Assembly (NCBI GenBank): GCA_047920935.1 | Contig: JBLRXD010000171.1 | Coordinates: forward strand, 1-9,466 | DNA: 9,466 nt | Source: UBA7803 sp047920935 | GTDB taxonomy: Bacteria; Pseudomonadota; Gammaproteobacteria; Pseudomonadales; Azotimanducaceae | Reading direction: 5' to 3' | In this document: in pieces, positions 1 to 5,318 of the stretch | Position numbering within the stretch: position 1 is the first letter of the stretch | Layout of the letters: each line of letters starts with the position of its first letter | Position numbers and translations under genes: made by a program | Notes under the pieces: generated by a model | Told to the model about the DNA's origin: nothing | The model's database searches: none | Seen by the model: the letters and a program-made list of their open reading frames with translations, nothing else

Positions 1-438
1 GTCTACGACGGCGACCTGGAAGCCGAGCAGGGCGTTCCCGACAACGCGCTGCAGCTCAAGACTTTGTTCAAGGCACATCGGGGGCTGCTGATCGCGACCC
101 CGGAATACAACACCTCCATCAGCGGCGTCTTGAAAAACACCATCGACTGGGTGACGCGACCGGTGCCCAATGAGCCGTTTCTCGCCTGCTTCAACGGCCA
201 CGTGGCGGCGCTGCTGTCGGCGTCCCTCGGACCGATGGGTGGGATCCGCGCTCAGGCGCACCTGCGGCAGATCCTCGGTGGGATCGGCGTCACCGTGATT
301 CCCGAGCACTGGGGAGTACCTGGCGTTGGCGAGGCCACCTTCGACCCCCAGGGAGGGCTGGCCGATCCGGCTGGGCAGGCCATGGTTCGCCGGGTCGGCA
401 GCAGCCTGGCGCTGTTTCTGAACCGACTTGCCGACTGA
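1..438 (+). CDS. NAD(P)H-dependent FMN reductase family protein (5' truncated)
   Basis: The reading frame is open from the first base of the window, so the N-terminus lies outside it; 145 C-terminal residues are visible. The segment TPEYNTSISGVLKNTIDW (visible residues 33-50) is the hallmark of the FMN_red flavodoxin-fold family, in which the PEYN loop contacts the flavin and the following helix is K-N-x-I-D-W. A later glycine-rich stretch, SASLGPMGGIRAQAHLR (74-90), also fits the family. Such proteins are soluble enzymes that reduce FMN, quinones or azo compounds with NAD(P)H; the substrate here cannot be inferred. The stop is followed 15 nt later by a MarR regulator on the same strand, so the two are probably co-transcribed. 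Regulator and quinone-type reductase pairs are common, and a role in handling redox-active aromatic intermediates is possible but inferred only from the neighbours. Confidence 0.9.
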   Translation, partial: VYDGDLEAEQGVPDNALQLKTLFKAHRGLLIATPEYNTSISGVLKNTIDWVTRPVPNEPFLACFNGHVAALLSASLGPMGGIRAQAHLRQILGGIGVTVIPEHWGVPGVGEATFDPQGGLADPAGQAMVRRVGSSLALFLNRLAD

Positions 439-453
439 TCCGGGGAAAGCACT

Positions 454-915
454 GTGACCTCGGTAGAATCGCCTTCGCCGTACGCCGATCCGCTGCAGAG
501 CATCGGCTATTTGTGTCGGATCAACTTCCGCATGTTCGCCCGCGAGTTGGAGCGGCGCATCGCCCGGCACGGCGTGAGCAGCGGCCAGTGGCGCTCGCTA
601 CGGGTGCTGTGGGCGGAAGACGACATCACTCAGCGGGAGTTGAGCCAGAGAGTCGGCGCCACCGAAGCGACCACCGTCCCCATCATCCGCAGTCTGATCC
701 GCGATGGCTTTGTGACGCGCACGCCGCACCCTGACGACCGCCGTAAGGTGCGCATCCGATTGACGCCCAAGGCGCGACGCCTGGAGCAGAAGCTGATGCC
801 CTACGTGGCGGAAGTCAACGAGATGGCGATGCGCGGGCTCAGCGCCGAAGACTGCGCCACCACACGCCGGGTGCTGGCCCGGATGTACGCAAACCTGGCA
901 GAGCCCGGCTGCTAG
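454..915 (+). CDS. MarR family transcriptional regulator (copy 1)
   Basis: A 153-residue winged-helix regulator of normal MarR length. The start is GTG, supported by GGGGA at 442-446, 7 nt upstream. The helix-turn-helix spans about residues 58-85 (ITQRELSQRVGATEATTVPIIRSLIRDG) and the wing holds the family signature DDRRKVRIRLT (94-104) followed by the conserved LTPKARR. Long N- and C-terminal helices would form the dimer interface. MarR proteins usually repress catabolic or efflux genes by binding 16-20 bp palindromes and release DNA on binding a phenolic ligand. It lies 15 nt behind the flavoprotein gene and is convergent with a paralogous MarR gene. LTPKARRLEQKLMPY here and LTPKARRLEQKLLPY in the paralogue differ at one residue. 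Its target could be the palindromes near 1523 or 9372-9418, but this is inference. Confidence 0.93.
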   Translation: MTSVESPSPYADPLQSIGYLCRINFRMFARELERRIARHGVSSGQWRSLRVLWAEDDITQRELSQRVGATEATTVPIIRSLIRDGFVTRTPHPDDRRKVRIRLTPKARRLEQKLMPYVAEVNEMAMRGLSAEDCATTRRVLARMYANLAEPGC

Positions 916-1433
916 CGATTCGTGCCTGGCTTCATGCGGGCGTCTGCTTTCAGCTTGGCGGTCAGGTTTTCGCGCATGCGGATCGCCGTGCGCAGGAATA
1001 CGTCGAGATCTTCCGCCGGTATGCCGGCGGTGGCGACGTCGTTGATTTCCTTGGCGTAGGGCAGCAGCTTCTGCTCCAGCCGCCGGGCCTTCGGGGTCAG
1101 ATGGATCTTGATGCGGCGGCGGTCCACGGTGTCACGTTTGCGGCGGATCAGACCCGCCTTCTCCATGCTGTCGAGCAGGATGACCGTGGACGATTCCATG
1201 AGGTTCACTTCGTCGGCCAGCTCCCGCTGAGACATGTCCTCGCGCCGCCATAGCGCGCGCAGCACGTACCAGAAGCCGTTGGTGATTTTGTGTTTACGGA
1301 TGTGACGCTGCAACAGCCGGTCGAAGGCGCGGTGGGTGGCGCGCACCTGATATCCGGGGCTGCGCAACGGGTCGGGGTCGAAATCGTTCTCGCTCATGGG
1401 GCTGGTCATGTTGCGTTGGGACGGCACCGTCAT
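912..1433 (-). CDS. MarR family transcriptional regulator (copy 2, divergent from the oxygenase genes)
   Basis: A 173-residue MarR protein, a paralogue of the neighbouring one. The helix-turn-helix lies at about residues 67-95 (MSQRELADEVNLMESSTVILLDSMEKAG) and the wing contains DRRRIKIHLT (104-113), then KARRLEQKLLPY. The first ATG (1433) has a GGAG-type sequence only about 18 nt upstream. ATGs at codons 9 and 13 (1409 and 1397) have no clear ribosome binding site, so the true start is uncertain by up to 12 codons; the conserved fold begins near residue 20 in any case. The gene is divergent from the Rieske oxygenase pair and shares a 159-bp intergenic region with it, the usual arrangement for a MarR regulator that controls an adjacent catabolic operon and itself. 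Its TAG stop overlaps the TAG of the convergent paralogue within CTAG. Confidence 0.92.
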   Translation of the reverse strand: MTVPSQRNMTSPMSENDFDPDPLRSPGYQVRATHRAFDRLLQRHIRKHKITNGFWYVLRALWRREDMSQRELADEVNLMESSTVILLDSMEKAGLIRRKRDTVDRRRIKIHLTPKARRLEQKLLPYAKEINDVATAGIPAEDLDVFLRTAIRMRENLTAKLKADARMKPGTNR

Positions 1434-1517
1434 GATAGCGAAAACCGCGGCTCCTCAGGAGGCCGCCGCGGCCCCGGAAGAGGGCCCTTCGACGGCGGCC
1501 CCGGGCGAGCCGCCGCA

Positions 1518-1545
1518 TTGACATCCTTTGGGGCCAAAGTATTAT
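1518..1545 (+). promoter_or_regulatory. Predicted sigma-70 promoter of the oxygenase alpha-beta operon
   Basis: A consensus -35 box TTGACA (1518-1523) is followed after 16 nt by TATTAT (1540-1545), a five-of-six match to the -10 consensus. Transcription would start near 1552, leaving a leader of about 40 nt before the ATG at 1593. The spacer is occupied by an imperfect palindrome, listed separately, so RNA polymerase and a repressor would compete for the same DNA. This is a sequence match only; there is no mapping evidence. Confidence 0.7.
1523..1542. promoter_or_regulatory. Candidate MarR-type operator in the oxygenase promoter
   Basis: ATCCTTT-GGGGCC-AAAGTAT. The core CTTTGG-GG-CCAAAG is a perfect 6-bp-arm palindrome, and extending outwards gives 8 of 9 paired positions over 20 bp. 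It fills the spacer between the -35 and -10 boxes and overlaps both by a few bases, the classic position for steric repression. It lies between two divergent genes, one of which is a MarR regulator, so it could serve both. The same layout recurs upstream of the TonB-dependent receptor operon (9372-9391 and 9399-9418). Assignment to a particular MarR protein is inference. Confidence 0.6.
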
Positions 1546-1592
1546 GGCCCGTGGCAAAATGACAGAGAATCCACGGAGAAATCACCAGCACG

Positions 1593-2819
1593 ATGAGCAA
1601 GCCCCGTTTGATCTGGCCGTCGGAGGGCAGCGCTGCGCTGCCCTACCGGATCTATACCGACCCTGACATCTACGCCGAGGAAATGGCGCGGATCTTTCGT
1701 GGCGCCAGTTGGGCCTACGTTGGACTCGAGGCCGAAATTCCAGCCGCTGGAGATTATCGCGTCACCCGCATTGGCGACCGCTCGGTGGTCATCAGCCGCG
1801 GTGACGATGGCGAGATCCACGGCTTCGTCAACCGTTGCTCGCACCGCGGCGTACGATTGTGCCGGCAGCAGCGCGGCAACGCCCGCTTCTTCGTGTGCCC
1901 ATACCATCAGTGGTCGTACGACAACATGGGCAACCTGCGCGGGGTGCCGTTCATCAACGGCGTCAAGCAGTTGGGCGGCATGCCGGAGGACTTCCGCCGC
2001 GCAGACCACGGCCTGCCGCGGCTGCGGATCAGCACCCGTCACGGGGTCATCTTTGCCAGCTTCGACGACTCCGTGGCGCCGTTGGAGGCGTATCTCGGCG
2101 AAACCAATCTTGCCTATTTCGACCGAGTGTTCGACGGGCGCGGCCTGCGTCTGCTCGGCTACTCGCGTCAGCTCATCCCCGGCAACTGGAAGCTGATGTT
2201 CGAGAACATCAAGGATCCGTATCACGCCTCGCTGCTGCACGTGTTTCTGGTTACCTTCGGCCTGTTCCGTGCCGATCAGAAGTCCCAGGTACGGATGGAC
2301 CCGACCGGTCGCCACGCGCTGTTGATCTCGGAGCGGGGTGCGGCCGGACAGTCCGATGCCACCCGGGAGATCGCCAACGTGCGCGAGGATTTCGTCCTGA
2401 CCGATCCTCGCCTGCTCGATCCGGTGCGCGAGTTCCCGGGAGATGCAACTGTGGTGATGCAGACCATCTGGCCGAATCTGATCGTGCAGCAGCAGTCGAA
2501 CACGCTGGCTTTGCGGCAGATTCAGCCGCGCAGCCCCAACGAATTCGAGCTGCACTGGACGTTCTTCGGCTACGACAGCGATGACGAGGAAATGACCCTC
2601 CGCCGCTTGCGCCAGGCGAACCTGATGAGCGCCGCCGGGCTGGTGTCTGGGGACGACAGCGAGGTGATCAAGCTGGCACAGGACGGCGTGCGCGAGAACG
2701 CGGAGGAACAGGGCGTGCTGCTCATGGGCGGGCGCAGCAGCCAGGACGAGAACCACATGGTCACCGAGGCGGCCGTGCGCGCTTTTTACGATCACTACCG
2801 GGAGGTCATGGAGTTCTGA
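1593..2819 (+). CDS. Aromatic ring-hydroxylating oxygenase, alpha (catalytic) subunit, salicylate 5-hydroxylase-like
   Basis: A 408-residue Rieske non-haem iron oxygenase large subunit of normal length. The N-terminal Rieske domain has C82-x-H84, 17 residues, then C102-x2-H105 (CSH and CPYHQW), which ligates a [2Fe-2S] cluster. The catalytic domain has NWKLMFENIKDPYHASLLH (198-216): D208 is the expected electron bridge and H211 and H216 the iron ligands, with the third carboxylate probably D354 or D355 in SGDDSEVI. From memory, the sequence follows salicylate 5-hydroxylase NagG closely (GNWKLM-ENIKDPYH, TFGL-RAD, RRLRQANL), and anthranilate dioxygenase is a relative. It probably inserts oxygen into an aromatic carboxylate in the cytoplasm; the exact substrate is not determinable here. 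The ATG is preceded by GGAGA (1575-1579). The gene overlaps the beta subunit gene by one base (TGATG). No ferredoxin or reductase is encoded nearby. Confidence 0.94.
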   Translation: MSKPRLIWPSEGSAALPYRIYTDPDIYAEEMARIFRGASWAYVGLEAEIPAAGDYRVTRIGDRSVVISRGDDGEIHGFVNRCSHRGVRLCRQQRGNARFFVCPYHQWSYDNMGNLRGVPFINGVKQLGGMPEDFRRADHGLPRLRISTRHGVIFASFDDSVAPLEAYLGETNLAYFDRVFDGRGLRLLGYSRQLIPGNWKLMFENIKDPYHASLLHVFLVTFGLFRADQKSQVRMDPTGRHALLISERGAAGQSDATREIANVREDFVLTDPRLLDPVREFPGDATVVMQTIWPNLIVQQQSNTLALRQIQPRSPNEFELHWTFFGYDSDDEEMTLRRLRQANLMSAAGLVSGDDSEVIKLAQDGVRENAEEQGVLLMGGRSSQDENHMVTEAAVRAFYDHYREVMEF

Positions 2820-3304
2820 TGTCGGGAGTAGATCACGTGCTGCAGCATGAGCTGGAGCAGCTGTACAGCCGCTACGGCGGCCTGCTGGACGATGGGCCGC
2901 TGGTCGAGTGGCCGGAGCTGTTCACCGAGGCATGCCTTTACCTGCTCATACCGCGCGACAACTTCGATCAGGGTCTGCCGCTGGCGATCATGCGCTGCGA
3001 GAGCCGGGGCATGCTGGTCGATCGCATCCGCGCGTCGCAGGAGACGATGATGTACGAGCCGAGATACCTTCGTCACCAGATCACCAACGTGCGGGCGAGC
3101 GTCGCTGCCGGCTCGGGGGAGATCGACGCGTGCGCCAACTACAGCCTGTTCGAGGTGCTTGCCGACGAACTTCCCCGGGTGCTGTCCGTCGGCCGTTATC
3201 TGGACAAGATAATCCGCAGTGACGATGGGCAGTTGCGCTTCCGCGAGAAGCGATGCGTCTACGATTCGGTGCTGGTGCCCAACACCATCGTCTACCCCAT
3301 CTGA
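2819..3304 (+). CDS. Aromatic ring-hydroxylating oxygenase, beta (small) subunit
   Basis: A 161-residue protein of the ring-hydroxylating dioxygenase small-subunit family (SnoaL/NTF2-like fold), normal in length. Landmarks are VEWPELFTEACLYLLIPRDNFDQGLPLAIM (29-58), ESRGMLVDRI, the central YEPRYLRHQ and the C-terminal CVYDSVLVPNTIVYPI (146-161). The last of these closely resembles the end of NagH, the salicylate 5-hydroxylase small subunit (recalled, not searched). It is structural, packing with the alpha subunit into an oligomer (usually alpha3beta3) and having no cofactor of its own. The start ATG shares its A with the TGA stop of the alpha gene and has GGAGGT at 2801-2806, so translation is likely coupled and the subunits made in equal amounts. 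The gene ends 36 bp short of a convergent gene. Confidence 0.93.
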   Translation: MSGVDHVLQHELEQLYSRYGGLLDDGPLVEWPELFTEACLYLLIPRDNFDQGLPLAIMRCESRGMLVDRIRASQETMMYEPRYLRHQITNVRASVAAGSGEIDACANYSLFEVLADELPRVLSVGRYLDKIIRSDDGQLRFREKRCVYDSVLVPNTIVYPI

Positions 3305-3322
3305 CCAGGCCGCAAAGGCATC

Positions 3323-3338
3323 GCCTTCTGGAGAAGGC
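3323..3338. terminator. Possible bidirectional terminator hairpin between convergent operons
   Basis: A perfect 6-bp stem with a 4-nt loop, GCCTTC-TGGA-GAAGGC, sits in the 36-bp gap between the beta-subunit stop and the stop of the SnoaL-like gene on the other strand. Position and symmetry suit a shared terminator for both operons. No U-run follows on either strand, so strong intrinsic termination is doubtful. Confidence 0.4.
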
Positions 3339-3340
3339 TC

Positions 3341-3748
3341 CTACGGAACGTTTACTGCGGCGCGACCGGTGGCGGCGCGCAGGGCGTTGGCCTGGCCGGT
3401 GTCCAGGTACTCGTCGATGCGGACGATCTTACCGTCGCGCACGATCATGAACATGCACGCCGGAATGAGGAATTCCTCCCCTGTGCGGGTGGTGCAGTGC
3501 AGGTTGTGGCGTTGCATGACCCGCTCGCCGTCCAGCGCCAGACGCTCGATGACTTCGTAGCGGATCCCGGCGGTACTGTTGATCAGGCCTCCCAGGGTGC
3601 GCAGGTTCTCGGATTTGCTCTGGGCGACGTTGGAGAAGTTGTGCCAGACGGCGACGTCGTCAGCGTACAGCGCCGCGACCCCGTCCGGGTTGCCGGCCTC
3701 GATCTGCGCAAACAGCGCGCCGGCTACCTGCAGAATGGCTTCACTCAT
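3341..3748 (-). CDS. SnoaL-like / nuclear transport factor 2 family protein
   Basis: A 135-residue protein of the NTF2-like alpha+beta barrel superfamily. Typical features are the N-terminal helix, then GNPDGVAALYADDVAVWHN (19-37), a middle strand with VIERLALDGERVMQRHNLHCTTRTGEEFLIPACMFMIVRDGKIVRIDEYLDTGQ (66-119), and the very common ending K-I-x-R-I-D-E-Y-L-D. Members of this fold include ketosteroid isomerases, epoxide hydrolases, polyketide cyclases and dehydratases, so the reaction cannot be named. Being last in a catabolic operon suggests an isomerase, hydratase or dehydratase step (inference). The ATG at 3748 has an excellent ribosome binding site (GGGAGT, 5 nt away) and follows the flavin-reductase stop by 33 nt, so it is probably the last gene of the receptor-led operon. 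It is not the oxygenase small subunit, although it shares that fold. Confidence 0.87.
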   Translation of the reverse strand: MSEAILQVAGALFAQIEAGNPDGVAALYADDVAVWHNFSNVAQSKSENLRTLGGLINSTAGIRYEVIERLALDGERVMQRHNLHCTTRTGEEFLIPACMFMIVRDGKIVRIDEYLDTGQANALRAATGRAAVNVP

Positions 3749-3781
3749 GCCTGACTCCCGTTGATGGCTTAATCTCGCGGT

Positions 3782-4411
3782 TCATTCCGGCCGGAGCATC
3801 TCGAAGGTCTCACGCACCGCCACGTAATCGAAGTAGCCGAGCCGACCAACCTGGGCCAGCGCCAGTGCGTCGATGCGCCCGTCCTGGATCAGCGTGTCGT
3901 CGATGTGAATGCCGATGACCGTCGCGAGCACCAGATGGCTGCCGCGCTGATCGGCCGCCGACGGCAAGGCGATGATGTCGAAGACCTGGCACTCCAGCGC
4001 GGCGCGTGCCTCCCGCACCCGCGGAGGGCGAACGGCAATGGAAGCTTGCGGATTGACGTTCGCGTGATCGAACTCGCTCACGCCGTGGGGCAGATCGCGG
4101 GACGTGTCGTTCATGGCTGCGGCAAGCTCCATGGAGACGATGCTGGCGGTGAATTCCGGCAGGCGCCGCAGATTCGCCAGAGTATCCTTGGGCGCGCCGT
4201 GCACGCCGTGCACGCCGCGGGCGTTGGGGGCGAAGCCGACGATGGGCGGATCCGCGGAGAAGGCGTTGAAGTACGAAAACGGCGCCAGGTTCGGGGTGCC
4301 ATGATGGTCGAGGGTGGCGATCCAGCCGATGGGCCGCGGCCCGACCAGCGCGTTCAGCGGGTTGTGACGCAACGGCGGCGGGCGTGGGTCCGTGCGTGGG
4401 TCGTAATACAC
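3782..4411 (-). CDS. Flavin reductase family protein (FMN-binding split barrel)
   Basis: From the chosen GTG start this is a 209-residue DIM6/NTAB-type flavin reductase-like protein. The diagnostic block GPRPIGWIATLDHHGTPNLAPFSYFNAFSADPPIVGFAPN (24-63) forms the FMN-binding split barrel, followed by KDTLANL (75-81), a flavin phosphate-contacting loop in relatives, and RLGYFDYVAV near the C-terminus. Members supply reduced flavin to monooxygenases or act directly on flavin-bound substrates. Start choice: an ATG at 4453 would add 14 residues (42 nt) and overlap the upstream aldolase gene by 38 nt. The GTG at 4411 lies 4 nt after that gene's stop, has GAGGG 8 nt upstream, and gives MYYDPRTDP, which matches the usual N-terminus of this family. 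A 9-nt tandem duplication creates GVHGVHG at residues 66-72. It is part of the receptor-led operon. Whether it serves the Rieske oxygenase or an enzyme encoded elsewhere is unknown. Confidence 0.9.
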   Translation of the reverse strand: MYYDPRTDPRPPPLRHNPLNALVGPRPIGWIATLDHHGTPNLAPFSYFNAFSADPPIVGFAPNARGVHGVHGAPKDTLANLRRLPEFTASIVSMELAAAMNDTSRDLPHGVSEFDHANVNPQASIAVRPPRVREARAALECQVFDIIALPSAADQRGSHLVLATVIGIHIDDTLIQDGRIDALALAQVGRLGYFDYVAVRETFEMLRPE

Positions 4412-4415
4412 GATC

Positions 4416-5318
4416 TCAGCCCTCGGCGAGTCCGGATGCCTCGAGCAGGGCATCGAGGCGCTGCGCCAGTTCCGGTGTGGCCGGCGCCATGGGCAATCGG
4501 TGCTCGTTGTCGGTGATGATGCCGAGGCGCTTGGCCAGGTACTTGACGGGAATCGGGTTGGTGTCCCAGAACACGGCGCGGTTGAGTTCGAGCAATTGGT
4601 AGTGCAGTGCGCGGCCCCGTGGCAGATCGCCTGCCGCCATGGCGTTGCAGAGTTCGGCGATGCGCCCAGGCACCAGGTTGCCCACGGCGTTCATGACCCC
4701 GCAGGCGCCCAGCGCCAGCATGGGCAGGCTGAGTTCTTCGAGGCCGACGAAGATCCGGAAGCCTTCGCCAAATTCCGCCAGGCAATCGCTGAGCAGCGCG
4801 AGTTCGGTGGACGCGTGCTTCATGCCCACCAGGGTGGGGGTCGTCGCGGCGATGGCGTGCAGGCTGTCCATCTCCATGGAGACGCCGGCACGGCCCGGGA
4901 TGTGGTAGATCATCAACGGCAGGTCGGTGCGGCTGCCGAGTTCCTGGTAGTAGCGCACCAGCCCGCGTTGGGGCGGCCGGATGTAGTATGGGGTGACGAT
5001 GAGCAGGGCGTCGGCGCCGGCACGGGCAGCGAACTCCGTGAGGGTCACGGTTTCCGCCAGCGACTGCGAGCCGGTGGCTGCCACCACGGGCGTGCGGCCT
5101 GCGGAGACCTCCACCGCCGTCTGCACCAGTCGGTTGCGCTCCTCCACCGTCAGCGTGCTGGGCTCGGCGGACGTGCCGTTGACCAGTACCCCATGGCCGC
5201 CGTGGTCGATGTGACGCTCTACCAGTCGGGCATAGCACTCGAGATCGACCTCGCCGTTCCTGAAAGGTGTGATCAGCGGCGTGATCGACCCGCGCAGCGA
5301 CGCCGGCGGCGATATCAT
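4416..5318 (-). CDS. DapA / dihydrodipicolinate synthase family aldolase
   Basis: A 300-residue class I aldolase with a TIM barrel, normal in family length. The Schiff-base lysine is K167 (GMKHAS) and the proton-relay tyrosine Y138 (YHIPGRAG). T49 in NGTSAEPSTL and Y112 in VTPYYIRP complete the triad, and NPIPVK (254-259) is a conserved late motif. The family condenses or cleaves 2-oxoacids (usually pyruvate): DapA itself, neuraminate lyase, oxo-deoxy-sugar aldolases, and the hydratase-aldolases NahE and PhdJ of aromatic breakdown. R143 matches the arginine of true DapA that binds the second substrate's carboxylate. Placement directly behind a ring-cleavage cupin argues for a catabolic aldolase rather than lysine synthesis, but this is inference. 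The ATG at 5318 overlaps the cupin stop as ATGA, with AGGA 7 nt upstream, indicating coupled translation. Confidence 0.93.
   Translation of the reverse strand: MISPPASLRGSITPLITPFRNGEVDLECYARLVERHIDHGGHGVLVNGTSAEPSTLTVEERNRLVQTAVEVSAGRTPVVAATGSQSLAETVTLTEFAARAGADALLIVTPYYIRPPQRGLVRYYQELGSRTDLPLMIYHIPGRAGVSMEMDSLHAIAATTPTLVGMKHASTELALLSDCLAEFGEGFRIFVGLEELSLPMLALGACGVMNAVGNLVPGRIAELCNAMAAGDLPRGRALHYQLLELNRAVFWDTNPIPVKYLAKRLGIITDNEHRLPMAPATPELAQRLDALLEASGLAEG

Noticed and set aside
1445..1471. GC-rich symmetry (CCGCGG twice, with CTCCT-C-AGGAG between) in the leader of the second MarR gene
   Set aside because: It could fold and hide the GGAG sequence, but CCGCGG is a self-palindrome common in GC-rich DNA and no conserved regulatory pattern is visible.
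1542..2795. A 417-codon open frame antisense to the oxygenase alpha gene
   Set aside because: The sense strand holds complete Rieske and iron-binding motifs. The antisense translation is low-complexity in character, and its start region has no convincing ribosome binding site.
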